Shown: positions 37,003 to 47,235, counted from the stretch's first letter. The stretch: DNA of 64,000 bases from Nitritalea halalkaliphila LW7 (GCF_000265075.1 NZ_AJYA01000002.1:211768-275767); one strand, 5' to 3'. The notes: generated by a model from the letters alone, not told the origin. Numbers and translations are program-made.

Positions 37003-39816
37003 ATGAAAGTAGCTGAATCTAAGGAAAAAGTCGCCATCGAGTCGTTAGATCCGAAGGCCTTTATCATCATAAAAAATGCCCGTGTTAATAATTTAAAGGG
37101 GGTAGATGTAGCCATTCCTCGTAATAAACTCGTGGTAATCACGGGCTTATCGGGCTCAGGCAAGTCCTCACTGGCTTTCGACACGCTCTTTGCCGAAGGC
37201 CAAAGGATGTACGTGGAAAGCCTAAGCTCCTATGCGCGACAGTTTCTCGGGCGGATGGAGAAGCCCGATGTAGAATACATTAAAGGAGTGTCTCCCGCCA
37301 TCGCCATCCAACAAAAGGTAAACACGCGAAATCCGCGCTCCACGGTGGGCACGACCACGGAGATTTATGATTACCTCAAGCTACTTTTCAGTCGCGTGGG
37401 TAAGACCTACTCTCCCGTGAGTGGGGAGGAGGTGAAGCGCCACACGGTATCGGATGTAGTCGATTATATGTTTGGGCTCGGGGATGGGACGCGCCTAATG
37501 CTGACCTGTCCGCTGCGGATCGCCGAAGATAGAACTCTCGCCCAGGAGCTGGAACTGCTGCTGCAGAAAGGGTACACCCGGATTTTAGTTGATGGGGAAG
37601 TGGCCTTTGTCGAGGAGCTGGTCGGGCAGAAAAAATTACCGAAAGGGGAGTATGAAATTCTCATCGATCGTGCGGTAATTCAGACTGGTGACGAGGACTT
37701 ACAGTTTCGGCTGGCGGACTCCGTCCAGACGGCCTTCTTCGAGGGGCATGGCGACTGTAAGGTGATCGCCCCAGAGCTGGGCGTGCAGACCTTCTCGGAC
37801 CGGTTTGAGTTAGATGCTATCAGCTTCGAGGTGCCTTCTGTGAATTTTTTCAGCTTTAATAATCCCTATGGCGCCTGCAAAACCTGCGAGGGGTTTGGCT
37901 CTGTATTGGGTATCGACCCGGATCTGGTTTTTCCTGACAAGAGTCTTTCTGTGTATGAGGGGGCCATTGCGCCCTGGCGCGGAGAGACGATGAGCAAGTG
38001 GCTAAAACCGCTGCTCAAGTCGGGTATCGAGTTCGATTTCCCGATTCATCGTCCCTATGAGGAGCTGGACGACTGGCATAAGGAGGTTCTTTGGAAAGGG
38101 AATCGCTACTTTAAGGGCTTGGATGCTTTCTTCGAGGAGCTGAGCAGCCGCACCCATCAAATTCAGTATCGTGTACTCCTCTCCCGTTTTCGCGGGCGTA
38201 CCACCTGTCCGGACTGTAGGGGGACGCGCTTGCGCAAAGATGCCGCGTATGTAAAAGTCGGCGGCCGCTCGATCATCGATGCGGTTTTACTGCCTATCGA
38301 CGAGGCCCTCGTGTTCTTCCAAGAGCTCCAGCTGTCTGAAGCTGACGAGAAGGTGGCGCGTAGGTTATTAAAAGAGATTATCAGTCGCCTCAGCTATATG
38401 GTGCAGGTGGGCCTAGGATATCTGACCCTAAACCGGCTGACTTCCAGCCTTTCGGGGGGTGAGTTTCAGCGGATCAAGCTAGCGACTTCCTTAGGTTCCG
38501 CTCTGGTGGGGTCTATGTATATCTTAGATGAACCGAGCATCGGGCTACATCCACGCGATACGGATCGCCTGATCGAGGTGCTCAAGTCACTGCGCGATTT
38601 AGGAAACACCGTCATCGTAGTAGAGCATGAGGAAAAGGTTATGCGAGCAGCAGATGAGTTGATCGATATCGGTCCAGATGCGGGAGCGCATGGTGGGCAG
38701 CTGATGTTTCAGGGGAGTTTAGAGCAGCTTTTGGCCCAGGGCCACACCCACACCGCTCGCTATCTGAATGGGGACGCTAAGATCGACAGTGGGCGCAGTC
38801 CCCGAAGGCCAACGCATTTTCTGCAGATTCGTGGTGCGCGGGAGCATAATCTCAAGCAGGTGGATGCCAAGATTCCGCTGGGCTGCTTGACCGTCGTGAC
38901 CGGGGTGTCGGGTTCTGGCAAGTCGACCTTGATTAAGAAAATCTTGTACCCGGCGCTAGCCAAGCAGCTGGGGCTAGTGCAGGAGGAGATCGGCAAGTTC
39001 GACCGTTTGGAGGACGATGTGGACGAGATCACGCAGGTGGAATTTGTAGATCAAAACCCCATCGGTAAGTCTTCCCGTTCGAATCCGGTTACCTATGTGA
39101 AGGCCTATGACCCGATTCGTGCGCTTTATGCGGAGCAGAGCATGGCCAAGCAGCGGGGGTATAAGCCAGCTTTTTTTAGTTTTAATGTAGATGGTGGGCG
39201 CTGTGAAGCCTGCCAGGGCGAAGGTACGGTTACGGTAGAAATGCAGTTTATGGCAGATATCCACCTGACCTGTGAGGCCTGTAAAGGGAAGCGTTTCAAG
39301 CAGGAGATTTTAGATGTGACCTATAAGGATAAAACCATCGCAGATGTGCTGGCCATGACTATCGATGAGGCGATGGAGTTCTTTGCGGATAAGACGGCGA
39401 TTATCAATAGGCTGCAGCCGCTGCAAGAAGTGGGCTTAGGCTATATCGGGATGGGGCAGTCTTCGAATACCCTTTCTGGGGGCGAGGCCCAAAGGGTGAA
39501 GCTAGCGGCTTATCTGAATAAGCCTACCGGCAAAGCCAAGGATCATATCCTCTTTATTTTCGATGAGCCAACGACCGGCTTACACATGCACGATATTAAT
39601 AAGTTGCTCTTTTCTTTGAATGCCTTAATCGAGCAGGGGCATAGTGTCTTGATCATCGAGCACAATACAGAGGTAATCAAGTCCGCCGATTGGGTCTTAG
39701 ATCTAGGACCAGAGGGCGGCCATGGTGGAGGACATCTGGTATTTCAGGGAACGGTGGCAGATTTGAAAAAAGAAAAGGACAATTACACTGCACGCTATTT
39801 GCGCGAGTCTATCTGA
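37003..39816 (+). CDS. uvrA: Excinuclease ABC subunit A
   Basis: DNA-damage recognition ATPase of nucleotide-excision repair. Two ABC modules are visible: Walker [20 protein letters not shown] near the N-terminus and [10 protein letters not shown] in the second half. Signatures are [12 protein letters not shown] and [12 protein letters not shown], with [13 protein letters not shown] as the first Walker B. Zinc-binding CxxC pairs are in [16 protein letters not shown] and [16 protein letters not shown]. About 937 residues, normal. The start at 37003 (MKVAESKEK) is set by the promoter. The TRIC-like gene begins 1 base after the stop. Confidence 0.97.
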   Translation: MKVAESKEKVAIESLDPKAFIIIKNARVNNLKGVDVAIPRNKLVVITGLSGSGKSSLAFDTLFAEGQRMYVESLSSYARQFLGRMEKPDVEYIKGVSPAIAIQQKVNTRNPRSTVGTTTEIYDYLKLLFSRVGKTYSPVSGEEVKRHTVSDVVDYMFGLGDGTRLMLTCPLRIAEDRTLAQELELLLQKGYTRILVDGEVAFVEELVGQKKLPKGEYEILIDRAVIQTGDEDLQFRLADSVQTAFFEGHGDCKVIAPELGVQTFSDRFELDAISFEVPSVNFFSFNNPYGACKTCEGFGSVLGIDPDLVFPDKSLSVYEGAIAPWRGETMSKWLKPLLKSGIEFDFPIHRPYEELDDWHKEVLWKGNRYFKGLDAFFEELSSRTHQIQYRVLLSRFRGRTTCPDCRGTRLRKDAAYVKVGGRSIIDAVLLPIDEALVFFQELQLSEADEKVARRLLKEIISRLSYMVQVGLGYLTLNRLTSSLSGGEFQRIKLATSLGSALVGSMYILDEPSIGLHPRDTDRLIEVLKSLRDLGNTVIVVEHEEKVMRAADELIDIGPDAGAHGGQLMFQGSLEQLLAQGHTHTARYLNGDAKIDSGRSPRRPTHFLQIRGAREHNLKQVDAKIPLGCLTVVTGVSGSGKSTLIKKILYPALAKQLGLVQEEIGKFDRLEDDVDEITQVEFVDQNPIGKSSRSNPVTYVKAYDPIRALYAEQSMAKQRGYKPAFFSFNVDGGRCEACQGEGTVTVEMQFMADIHLTCEACKGKRFKQEILDVTYKDKTIADVLAMTIDEAMEFFADKTAIINRLQPLQEVGLGYIGMGQSSNTLSGGEAQRVKLAAYLNKPTGKAKDHILFIFDEPTTGLHMHDINKLLFSLNALIEQGHSVLIIEHNTEVIKSADWVLDLGPEGGHGGGHLVFQGTVADLKKEKDNYTARYLRESI

Positions 39817-39817
39817 T

Positions 39818-40428
39818 ATGGACATTGCCTTACAATATCCTTTTGAGTTGGCGGGGACTTTTGTCTTCGCCATCTCCGGTGTCTTAGCGGTACGGGATAA
39901 GGATCACGATCTTTTTGGTGCTGGATTCACAGGGTTTATCACCGCTATTGGTGGGGGCTCGCTGCGTGACATGCTGTTAGGCAGTTATCCGCTTGTTTGG
40001 ATTGGGGACATTTATGTCTTTTACGCTATTTTGGCTGGTATCGTCGTGGCTTTCGTATTTACGCCCTTTTTGATGAAGCTGAGACGCACTACTTTTTTTG
40101 TTTGACATCATTGGGAATTGGTTTTTTCACCGTGTTGGGGGTCGAAAAAGCACTTAGCTTGGGTGTTCGTCCGGAGATTGCAGCCATTATGGGGATGTTT
40201 TCGGCCGTGATGGGGGGTGTTTTGCGTGATACGCTGGTGAATGAGGTGCCTATTTTATTTCGGAAAGAGGTATATGCCTCCGCCTGTTTGGCGGGAGCGA
40301 TTTGCTACTTGATATTCTATTATTTTGGTATGCCGCGAGATTATAACTTGCTGCTCAGTCTTTCCATTATTATAAGCATACGCTTACTGGCTGTACGCTT
40401 TAAGATCAGCTTGCCCGGCTTGCGTTAA
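39818..40428 (+). CDS. TRIC-like cation channel/YicG family membrane protein (frameshifted)
   Basis: A UPF0126/YicG family membrane protein related to trimeric intracellular cation channels, with about seven hydrophobic helices and the duplicated glycine motif (GFITAIGGGSLRDMLLG and MFSAVMGGVLRDTLVNEVPILF). The frame slips in a run of seven T's at about 40093-40099; an eighth T restores RRTTFFLFDIIG, giving about 203 residues. It is probably co-transcribed with uvrA because the genes are 1 base apart. Bacterial homologues conduct monovalent cations (family knowledge); its role here is unknown. Confidence 0.85.
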
Positions 40429-40572
40429 TTGCTACGGCTGCCAGGTGGAGATTTTGTTTCCTATTGCTGCCGTTCTTTTTTAGGTAGGGTGTCTTTTTAG
40501 GTCACTGTATTCTTTTCTCTGAGCTTCTCGGAGTAGTGTTCAGGTAGAGCTGTACGCAGATGTAAGGAGGTA

Positions 40573-41031
40573 TTAGAAAGAGGGCATTAATGCTGCGATA
40601 AGGGGAATTTGGATTAAAAGATCGAAGGAAAGGGCAAAAAAAGTAGCCCATGCCAGTGCGCTCACACTCATGGTGAGATAAATCTTCTTTTTAGTGACCC
40701 CCAGTGCATTCATGACCAGAGTACCTCCTATCGGAGTCAAGAAAACGGGGGTGAGAAAGGCGATGCCATTTGGCCCGAAGCTTCTCCAGACGCGGATAAT
40801 GAGTCGCGCTTTTTTGGAAAATAGGCGCGGTTTAGGTCGTGTAGCCCGCCAGCGCTTGTACCACTGTCCGAGCTGCGTAATGAGCAGTACGCTACTCATC
40901 ATGCCTAAAAAAGTAACTAGGATAACTTCCAAAACGGAATATCCTGCCGCTAAGCCTAAGGCGGGGCCAGCAACAAACTTCACCATGGATAGGGCCAAGA
41001 TGAAGAAAAAGGTAAGGATGTACTCTGTCAT
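40573..41031 (-). CDS. Small integral membrane protein, unknown function
   Basis: A 152-residue protein with about four hydrophobic segments. These are the N-terminal ILTFFFILALSMVKFVAGPALGL, a middle VILVTFLGMMSSVLLITQL, and two near the C-terminus around GIAFLTPVFLTPIGGTLVMNALG and YLTMSVSALAWATFFAL. A basic loop (KRWRATRPKPRLFSKKAR) separates the halves. The layout recalls small export-type membrane proteins, but I cannot name the family. It precedes upp on neither operon clearly: upp is on the same strand 53 bases upstream. Confidence 0.65.
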   Translation of the reverse strand: MTEYILTFFFILALSMVKFVAGPALGLAAGYSVLEVILVTFLGMMSSVLLITQLGQWYKRWRATRPKPRLFSKKARLIIRVWRSFGPNGIAFLTPVFLTPIGGTLVMNALGVTKKKIYLTMSVSALAWATFFALSFDLLIQIPLIAALMPSF

Positions 41032-41083
41032 GGGAATAGGGATGCGCTTGGTAAACTGGGTAGGGCCTGATTAGGTTTGTAGA

Positions 41084-41746
41084 TCAACTGGTTTTTACTC
41101 CAAAAGCTAAATCTCCTGCATCTCCGAGTCCGGGCAAAATGTATGCCTGATCGTTTAGGCCAGCGTCTAAGGCTGCTGTCCAAATGGTTAGGGGGAACTG
41201 TATTTTATCTTTAATTTTCTGAATGCCTTCTGGGGCACTGATAACGGCTGCGATATGAATATGCTTCGGTTTTCCGTGACGTAAAAGAGCCTCTATCGTC
41301 TGAATGCACGAGTTTCCTGATGCCAGCATGGGGTCTATAAACAAGACCTCTTTCCCATCGATGTCAGGTAGTGCTTGATAAAAAAATCCAATTTCCGGAT
41401 CTGTCGTCGCTCCATGTGGTTCTCGGTAGGCGCCGATAAAGCCACTGTCTGCTTGGTCGAAAATAGATAAAAACCCTTCGTACAGCGGTAAGGCTGCGCG
41501 GAGAACATTGATAAGAATAGGTTGCTGATTGAGTAGAGGGCTTTCCAGGCTACCGAGAGGTGTCTGGATTGTTTGTGGAGTGTATTCCAGTGTTTTAGAA
41601 AGCTCGTAAGCCATGAGCATGCCGATACGCTGTAGGTTTTGGCGGAATCTCCAGCGGTCTTTTTGGATCAGTGGATCTCTGAGTTCAGCCAGGTAGGAGA
41701 GTAAAACGGAGTTTTCGTTACTTAGTATATGAGTGTGTACGGACAT
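41084..41746 (-). CDS. upp: Uracil phosphoribosyltransferase
   Basis: Pyrimidine salvage enzyme that makes UMP from uracil and PRPP. The PRPP-binding loop is EVLFIDPMLASGNSCIQTIEAL, and the uracil-binding C-terminus is YILPGLGDAGDLAFG. Length is 220 residues, normal. The N-terminus VHTHILSNENSVLLSYLAELRDP is typical of the Bacteroidota enzyme. With hpt and adk nearby, this region holds several nucleotide-salvage functions. Confidence 0.95.
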   Translation of the reverse strand: MSVHTHILSNENSVLLSYLAELRDPLIQKDRWRFRQNLQRIGMLMAYELSKTLEYTPQTIQTPLGSLESPLLNQQPILINVLRAALPLYEGFLSIFDQADSGFIGAYREPHGATTDPEIGFFYQALPDIDGKEVLFIDPMLASGNSCIQTIEALLRHGKPKHIHIAAVISAPEGIQKIKDKIQFPLTIWTAALDAGLNDQAYILPGLGDAGDLAFGVKTS

Positions 41747-41856
41747 GAATTACGCTTGGATTAGTTCATAAAATACGATGGGAGCCTTTATTTAGCTTAT
41801 GGCGCGACTGAAACCGTCATTTTCATCTTTCGATTTACTCATTTTTCGTATAAAGC

Positions 41857-41887
41857 CAAAAAAAAGGGAGGACTTTGTCCTCCCTTC
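41857..41887 (-). terminator. Intrinsic terminator of the OmpA-like gene
   Basis: On the reverse strand AAGGGAGGAC, loop AAA, GTCCTCCCTT, then a run of T's. A perfect 10-bp stem 19 bases after the stop codon. Confidence 0.88.
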
Positions 41888-41905
41888 ACTATACTTTCAT
41901 GTGAA

Positions 41906-43165
41906 TTATTTTACTTCGAATGAAGTTCTTCTCGCTAGCTGGCGTGCTTCAGCAGATTTTTTATCTACGCTTGTATCTTCTCCAAAGCCTTTAGCAGAAA
42001 GTCTGCTAGCATCGATACCTGCTTCGATAAGAAGTTTTTCTACTGCTTTCGCTCTGCGCTCAGAAAGCTTCATGTTATAATCTTCTGGACCGATTTCATC
42101 CGCGAAACCTTTGATTTCTAGTTTCACTTCAGGATTACGCTTCATGAAGTTAGCTACGTGATTTACAGCAGAAGCAGAGAAACCTAGTGGCTTAGCGCTA
42201 TCGAATGCGAAGTATACATTCACATAGTTTTCGTTGATAGCTTTCTTGAAGAAGTCAGTTTCTACTACTTCTTCGATCGGACATCCGTCGTTAGATGCTG
42301 GACCAGGAACGAATGGACACTTATCTAAGTGATCAGGAATACCATCACCATCAGAGTCAAGTGTTCTTCCGAAAGAATCTACACGAGCACCGGCAGGTGT
42401 ATTTGGCTCCTTATCTAAGTAATCTGGAATACCATCTCCATCAGAATCTTTCAGCATATCCTTGATTTCACCGATCTGCTCAGCAAGCTCCACTTTCGTA
42501 GCATACTTCTCAGCAGCGATGTACCAGTCTGCATGTTGTGATTTACTTCCAAGGTAGAAGTTAAGTCCAACAGTGGCGGACCACCAGTTTCCGATACTTC
42601 TTCTACCTTGTACTAGTGCATCCCCGTCAACGGTAAAGGCATTTCTACCCGTGATAACATGAGAAATATCACCCGTTAATGCTATTCTGTTAGTGAGTCT
42701 TACTTGAGCAGTAAATCCTCCCATCACGTTGTAAAGATTATCTCTCTCGTCAGCAAATTGATTGTCTTGGGGTGTTTGTCGACCAAAACCAGCACCAAAG
42801 TGACCTAATAGCCCAATTCTATTTGTGAACTGTTCGAAATTAGCTATTCGACCTAAATTAGCAACGGCTTGCAGGTTTGCTCTGTAATAGTTTGTGCTAA
42901 ACGGTAAGGAATTATCCGAGGATGTAAACTGACCAAACGCGTAGTCTGCTCTGAATCCGAATTTTTCGGTTAACATGTATCTAGCGCCTACATGAGCGTG
43001 GCCTAAATTTAGTAATGGCGTTTCGAATGAAGCGCTAGAGAAGGGGGTTGCAGCGTGGTTAAAACCACCTCCAACTTCAATGGACCACTTGTTAAAGTCG
43101 TCTTGGGCGTGGGCACCATAAGCCATGGCGCCGGCCATTAGGGTAGATAGTAGGATTTTTTTCAT
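41906..43165 (-). CDS. OmpA-family outer-membrane protein with thrombospondin-3 repeats
   Basis: A major envelope protein of about 419 residues. Starting at ATG 43165 gives a clean signal (MKKILLSTLMAGAMAYGAHAQ); the upstream frame to 43210 adds a non-signal stretch. An N-terminal beta-barrel (about residues 25-220) is followed by two calcium-binding TSP3 repeats (DSDGDGIPDYLDK and DSDGDGIPDHLDKCP) and a C-terminal OmpA domain (VYFAFDSAKPLGFSASAVNHVANFM, then LSERRAKAVEKLLIEAGID) that binds peptidoglycan. It links outer membrane to cell wall. It has its own promoter and a strong terminator, consistent with high expression. Confidence 0.93.
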   Translation of the reverse strand: MKKILLSTLMAGAMAYGAHAQDDFNKWSIEVGGGFNHAATPFSSASFETPLLNLGHAHVGARYMLTEKFGFRADYAFGQFTSSDNSLPFSTNYYRANLQAVANLGRIANFEQFTNRIGLLGHFGAGFGRQTPQDNQFADERDNLYNVMGGFTAQVRLTNRIALTGDISHVITGRNAFTVDGDALVQGRRSIGNWWSATVGLNFYLGSKSQHADWYIAAEKYATKVELAEQIGEIKDMLKDSDGDGIPDYLDKEPNTPAGARVDSFGRTLDSDGDGIPDHLDKCPFVPGPASNDGCPIEEVVETDFFKKAINENYVNVYFAFDSAKPLGFSASAVNHVANFMKRNPEVKLEIKGFADEIGPEDYNMKLSERRAKAVEKLLIEAGIDASRLSAKGFGEDTSVDKKSAEARQLARRTSFEVK

Positions 43166-43183
43166 GATAAAAAATTTTTTATC
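43166..43183. repeat. 18-bp AT palindrome in the ompA-like leader
   Basis: GATAAAAAATTTTTTATC is a perfect palindrome directly before the start codon; it may form a leader hairpin or simply keep the initiation site AT-rich. Confidence 0.5.
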
Positions 43184-43214
43184 CAGATTTGAGTGTTTAA
43201 TTGGTTTCAAGGTT

Positions 43215-43244
43215 CAAATTTACAACTTTTAACATCTAATCAAA
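43215..43244 (-). promoter_or_regulatory. Candidate promoter of the OmpA-like gene
   Basis: Reverse strand: TTTG (43241-43244), 18 bases, TAAATTTG (43215-43222). The -7 box is exact and the spacer one base short of the usual range. The leader is about 45 bases. Confidence 0.55.
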
Positions 43245-43325
43245 AACGCTGCCTTTTTTTTGGAGAAAAGGTAGCGAAAATTGAATCAAATAAAGGTTAA
43301 TCGTTGCGCTAAATTAACATAAATT

Positions 43326-44243
43326 ATGCCAATACCGGGTGTCTTAGAAGATTTATTGCATATTCGGTCCGTTTCGGGCGATGAAAAGGAAGTCACCAAA
43401 TATATTTTAAATTACGTGCAAGAACGTAAAATATTTTGGAAAGTTCAACCTGAAATCTACTATGGAGAAGAATTTCATGACTGTTTACTGTTAAAATTCG
43501 GAAATCCTCGAACTGCTATTTTCGCTCATGTCGACACGATCGGCTTCATGAGCCGCTATCAAAACCAGCTCATCCCTGTGGGAGGTCCCGAAGTGGATGC
43601 TGCCTTTACACTAGAGGGAGAGGACGATTTAGGCCCCATCCATTGCCGCTTAAACGTTATGGAGGACGAACTGTTTCATGATTTTCCCAGAGCCGTGCGT
43701 CCCGGGACTTATTTTTCCTTTAAGCAGCATATCCGTAGTAATGAAACCTTTATACAAGCAGCCTACCTGGATAATCGCCTAGGGGTGTATAACGCCCTAC
43801 TCCAATGCGAAGAAGTCCGTGATGCCTGGGTGGTTTTTAGTACCTATGAGGAGCATGGAGGAGGAAGTATGCCCTTTTTACTGCGTTTTATTATGGAAAC
43901 ACACCCCGTCAAGCAGGCGCTCATTTCCGATATCACGTGGGTGACGGAAGGCGTGCGCCATGGTGAAGGAGTCGCCATCTCCCTTCGAGACCGTTACATC
44001 CCGAGGAGAGCCTTTTTAGAAAAGATAGTATCTTTGGCAAAACAATCCGGAGTCTCCTACCAGTTAGAGGTGGAAGCCCATGGCGGGAGTGATGGGCGTG
44101 AGGTACAATTTTCGCCCTACGCACTCGATTGGTGCTTTATCGGAGCCCCTGAAGATCATGTGCATACGCCAAACGAAAAAGTCTATTGGAAAGATTTCTA
44201 TGCCATGGTCGACCTGTACAAGTACTTGCTCGAAAAGCTATAG
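43326..44243 (+). CDS. M42-family metallopeptidase (aminopeptidase)
   Basis: A 305-residue co-catalytic zinc peptidase. Likely metal ligands and catalytic residues are in IFAHVDTIGFM, AAYLDNRLGVYNALL, STYEEHGGGS (catalytic and metal-binding glutamates) and DHVHTPNE near the C-terminus, the last histidine ligand. This matches the M42 glutamyl aminopeptidase/endoglucanase-like family, though it is a little short for it. Presumed cytosolic peptide trimming. It is divergent from the OmpA-like gene and about 80 bases upstream of hpt. Confidence 0.83.
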   Translation: MPIPGVLEDLLHIRSVSGDEKEVTKYILNYVQERKIFWKVQPEIYYGEEFHDCLLLKFGNPRTAIFAHVDTIGFMSRYQNQLIPVGGPEVDAAFTLEGEDDLGPIHCRLNVMEDELFHDFPRAVRPGTYFSFKQHIRSNETFIQAAYLDNRLGVYNALLQCEEVRDAWVVFSTYEEHGGGSMPFLLRFIMETHPVKQALISDITWVTEGVRHGEGVAISLRDRYIPRRAFLEKIVSLAKQSGVSYQLEVEAHGGSDGREVQFSPYALDWCFIGAPEDHVHTPNEKVYWKDFYAMVDLYKYLLEKL

Positions 44244-44285
44244 CGGTTTAGCAAGAATAAACAAGGGCTCAGACGGTAATTGTAG

Positions 44286-44293
44286 TATATTTG
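44286..44293 (+). promoter_or_regulatory. -7 box of the hpt promoter
   Basis: TATATTTG matches TAnnTTTG exactly, 33 bases before the hpt ATG at 44327. The -33 element is not recognisable. Confidence 0.4.
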
Positions 44294-44326
44294 TTTAATC
44301 CTTCTCGCGAAGGCAAAAAAATCGGT

Positions 44327-44872
44327 ATGATTCAAATTTTGGACAAGTCATTTGTCCCCTATTTATCTAAAGAAACACTGCAGGAACGCATCCAGTCTCT
44401 GGGAGCAGAGATTAGTGCGGACTATGCAGGGAAACCGCTCTGTGTGCTTGCTGTGCTAAATGGAGCCTTTATGTTTTGTAGTGACTTAGTAAAGGAAATT
44501 ACTATTCCTATGGAGCTACAGTTCATTAAAATCGCTTCCTATGCAGGTACGCGCTCTACTGGGGAGGTGTCCGAGCTTCTAGGGCTGTCTACCTCCCTGA
44601 AAGGAAAAGAAATCCTTATCGTGGAAGATATCGTAGATACCGGGCTTAGTATGCAGTATCTTTTGGCCAGTATGGCCAAAGAGGCAGCGGCCTCCATCCG
44701 TATATGCAGCCTGCTCGTGAAGCCCGAGGCCTTGCAGCACCCAGTGGACATTCACTACACGGGATTTGAGATACCGAAAAAATTTGTGGTGGGCTATGGA
44801 CTCGATTATAATGGTTTCGGCCGGAATATCGGAGAGATCTACCAGCTTAAAGAAGACGAACATACTTTATGA
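44327..44872 (+). CDS. hpt: Hypoxanthine phosphoribosyltransferase
   Basis: Purine salvage: hypoxanthine (or guanine) plus PRPP to IMP (GMP). Motifs: the PRPP loop ILIVEDIVDTGLSMQYLL, VLNGAFMFCSDL near the N-terminus, and the base-binding PKKFVVGYGLDYNG. From ATG 44327 (MIQILDKSFVPYLSKE) it has 181 residues, the normal size; the -7 box at 44286-44293 excludes the upstream start. It is followed by adk with 45 bases between. A TTTGGCC-AGTAT-GGCCAAA hairpin lies inside at 44662-44680. Confidence 0.94.
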   Translation: MIQILDKSFVPYLSKETLQERIQSLGAEISADYAGKPLCVLAVLNGAFMFCSDLVKEITIPMELQFIKIASYAGTRSTGEVSELLGLSTSLKGKEILIVEDIVDTGLSMQYLLASMAKEAAASIRICSLLVKPEALQHPVDIHYTGFEIPKKFVVGYGLDYNGFGRNIGEIYQLKEDEHTL

Positions 44873-44917
44873 AGTAAGGGGAGAGGCCCCTTTTCACTAT
44901 AAACCGAACAGACACTT

Positions 44918-45492
44918 ATGCTCAATATCGTATTATTTGGCCTCCGGGAGCAGGAAAAGGCACGCAGAGTGAAAAACTTATTGCCAAATATGGCTTGACC
45001 CACCTCTCTACCGGTGACCTTTTTAGAAAACACCTGGGAGAAGGCACCCCTCTAGGGCAGTTAGCGAAAAAATACATGGACGAAGGCAACTTGGTTCCGG
45101 ATGAAGTGGTTATCGGCATGGTCGATGAAAAAATCAAGAGCACATCGGATAGCCAAGGGTTTATTTTCGATGGGTTCCCGCGGACTGTGGCCCAAGCTGA
45201 GGCACTTGATGCGCTACTGAATGAGAAAGGCACGCCGATTAAAGGGATGATCGCACTGGAGGTTCCGGAGGAGGTACTTAAGGAGCGCATAAAGGAAAGG
45301 GGCAAGACCTCTGGCCGTAGCGATGACCAAGATGATGCCAAGGTAGCGAACAGAATTAAGGTGTATCTAGACGAGACGCTACCAGTTGCGGGTTACTACA
45401 AGAAGCAGGGAAAACTAAGCAGCATTAATGGTGTGGGAGAGATCGATGAAATCTTCGCCGCTATCGTCAAAACCATAGACAGTTACGAATAA
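44918..45492 (+). CDS. adk: Adenylate kinase, short form (frameshifted)
   Basis: Interconverts ATP + AMP and 2 ADP, an essential step. The start MLNIVLFG leads into the P-loop, but the frame breaks exactly there; adding one C (GGCCTCCGGG to GGCCCTCCGGG, near 44941) gives GPPGAGKGTQSEKL and an open frame of about 191 residues. LSTGDLFRKH, FDGFPRTVAQAEAL (AMP site) and a short lid (GRSDDQDDAKVANRI) without zinc cysteines fit the bacterial short-lid type. A truncated read from 44995 would lack the nucleotide loop, so the break is almost certainly a sequence error. A strong terminator follows. Confidence 0.95.
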
Positions 45493-45504
45493 AAATATTA
45501 TCCG

Positions 45505-45512
45505 TATCTTTG
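45505..45512 (+). promoter_or_regulatory. -7 box candidate before obgE
   Basis: TATCTTTG matches TAnnTTTG exactly, but it sits upstream of the adk terminator, so a transcript from here would have to read through the hairpin to reach obgE. Confidence 0.3.
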
Positions 45513-45519
45513 CCATTCG

Positions 45520-45552
45520 AAAGGCTAGACCGAAACGTCTAGCCTTTTTTTA
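45520..45552 (+). terminator. Intrinsic terminator after adk
   Basis: AAAGGCTAGAC (45520-45530), loop CGAAAC, GTCTAGCCTTT (45537-45547), then T's. A perfect 11-bp stem. Confidence 0.9.
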
Positions 45553-45586
45553 ACGGGTTAATGACAAGATTAAATAGATACCAGCA

Positions 45587-46579
45587 GTGGCGGATTCTAA
45601 CTTTATCGATTATGTAAAATTCTGCTCCCGCTCCGGGGCAGGAGGGGCAGGTTCTCTTCACTTTCGCAGAGAAAAGCATGTGCCTAAGGGAGGTCCTGAT
45701 GGTGGTGACGGCGGACGTGGCGGCCACATTATTTTGCGCGGTAATGCGCAACTGTGGACACTATTACACTTAAAATATAAAAAGCATGTAATCGCCGAGG
45801 CCGGAAAGCCTGGAGAAGGGGGACGCCGGAAGGGGCGTGATGGTAAAGATATTATCCTTGAGGTGCCTTTAGGTACAGTAGCCAAAGATGCGGAGACCTT
45901 TGAGACGCGCTTTGAAATCACGGAAGATGGGCAAGAGGTGGTCCTTACGCGCGGAGGACGTGGCGGCTTAGGAAATGATCACTTTAAGTCGGCTACGAAT
46001 CAGGCGCCTCACTATGCGCAGCCAGGGGAAGAGGGCATCGAAGAATGGATCATTTTAGAGCTTAAGCTGCTGGCTGATATCGGACTGGTGGGTTTCCCGA
46101 ATGCAGGTAAGTCCACACTGCTCAGCAGCCTTTCTGCTGCGAAACCGGAAATCGCCGACTATCCATTCACCACACTCGTGCCGAATCTAGGTGTCGTCGC
46201 CTATCGCGATGATCGCTCTTTCGTCATGGCGGATATTCCAGGTATCATAGAGGGGGCTGCCGAGGGCAAAGGGCTTGGACTGCGCTTCCTGAGGCATATC
46301 GAGCGAAATCCGCTCCTGCTGTTTATGGTGCCCGCCGATGCGCCGAGCATACGGGAGGCCTATCAGGTGCTGCTGGGCGAACTGGAGCGCTATAATCCGG
46401 AACTGCTGGATAAAAAACGACTGCTCGCGATCTCTAAAGCGGATATGCTGGATGAGGAGCTGATGGAAGAAATGAAACGAGAACTTCCTGATGACGTACC
46501 TTCACTCTTTATTTCTTCGGTGTCAGGGTACCAGCTCGAGCAACTTAAAGACCTAATCTGGAACACGATTCATGCCTAA
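45587..46579 (+). CDS. obgE: Obg-family GTPase
   Basis: A ribosome-assembly and stress GTPase of 330 residues. The glycine-rich Obg fold ([35 protein letters not shown], by pattern residues 14-50) is followed by the G domain: [45 protein letters not shown] for the guanine-specificity region, and FISSVSG. It starts with GTG ([12 protein letters not shown], read as Met) at 45587; no nearer ATG is in frame. The C-terminal OCT domain of longer Obg proteins is absent, as usual in Bacteroidota. Confidence 0.93.
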   Translation: MADSNFIDYVKFCSRSGAGGAGSLHFRREKHVPKGGPDGGDGGRGGHIILRGNAQLWTLLHLKYKKHVIAEAGKPGEGGRRKGRDGKDIILEVPLGTVAKDAETFETRFEITEDGQEVVLTRGGRGGLGNDHFKSATNQAPHYAQPGEEGIEEWIILELKLLADIGLVGFPNAGKSTLLSSLSAAKPEIADYPFTTLVPNLGVVAYRDDRSFVMADIPGIIEGAAEGKGLGLRFLRHIERNPLLLFMVPADAPSIREAYQVLLGELERYNPELLDKKRLLAISKADMLDEELMEEMKRELPDDVPSLFISSVSGYQLEQLKDLIWNTIHA

Positions 46580-46650
46580 TGCGACAACTTGTCAGGCCAA
46601 ATCGGTGTGGCATTTTGATTGTGTAGAACGAATCGAAAATAAATTCAAAA

Positions 46651-47226
46651 ATGGCAGAGAAAGAACACGATAAATCCACCCTACAGGAAGAAGAGCTGGA
46701 GCAGCAGATAGCCGATGAGCAGCAAGCGGCCGATGAGGCAGCAGCAACTGAAAGCACAACGTCAGCAGCGCCAGAAACTGATACGCCTGTAAGCGAGGAG
46801 GCCCAAGTGTATAAAGATAAATACTTGCGCCTGTATTCTGAATTCGATAATTACCGCAGAAGAACGGCAAAGGAGCGCTTAGACTTGATCAAGACAGCTT
46901 CTGAAGAGGTGCTGAAAGCGGTTATTCCTGTACTGGATGACTTCGAGCGTGCCGCGAAAGCGCATGCCGCAGAGACAGATGCAGAAAAAGTACGTGACGG
47001 AAATCAGATCGTCGTGCAGAAGTTGATGAAAACACTAGAGCAGAAGGGCTTAAAGCCGATGGAAGATGCTGTCGGAAAACCTTTCGATGCAGATTTCCAA
47101 GAGGCCATCACACAGATTCCAGCTCCTTCTGAAGAGCTTAAAGGCAAGGTAGTGGATGTAGTAGAAAAAGGCTACATGCTCGGTGACCGCGTCGTGCGGT
47201 ATGCAAAAGTGGTCATAGGAGCATAA
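46651..47226 (+). CDS. grpE: Nucleotide exchange factor GrpE
   Basis: A 191-residue co-chaperone that releases ADP from DnaK. An acidic, glutamine-rich, disordered start leads to the long coiled coil (YKDKYLRLYSEFDNYRRRTAKERLDLIKTASEEVLKAVIPVLDDFERA by pattern, about residues 52-98) and the C-terminal beta-wing with the GYMLGDRVVRYAKVVIG signature. It is 9 bases before dnaJ; dnaK is not in this window. Confidence 0.96.
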   Translation: MAEKEHDKSTLQEEELEQQIADEQQAADEAAATESTTSAAPETDTPVSEEAQVYKDKYLRLYSEFDNYRRRTAKERLDLIKTASEEVLKAVIPVLDDFERAAKAHAAETDAEKVRDGNQIVVQKLMKTLEQKGLKPMEDAVGKPFDADFQEAITQIPAPSEELKGKVVDVVEKGYMLGDRVVRYAKVVIGA

Positions 47227-47235
47227 GAAATAGGC

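Noticed and set aside
40573..41031. DedA-family or multidrug-export annotation for the small membrane protein.
   Set aside because: The visible motifs do not allow a family call; only hydrophobicity supports it.
45505..45547. A riboswitch-like leader before obgE.
   Set aside because: The hairpin is a plain intrinsic terminator of adk; no aptamer-like conserved core is present.
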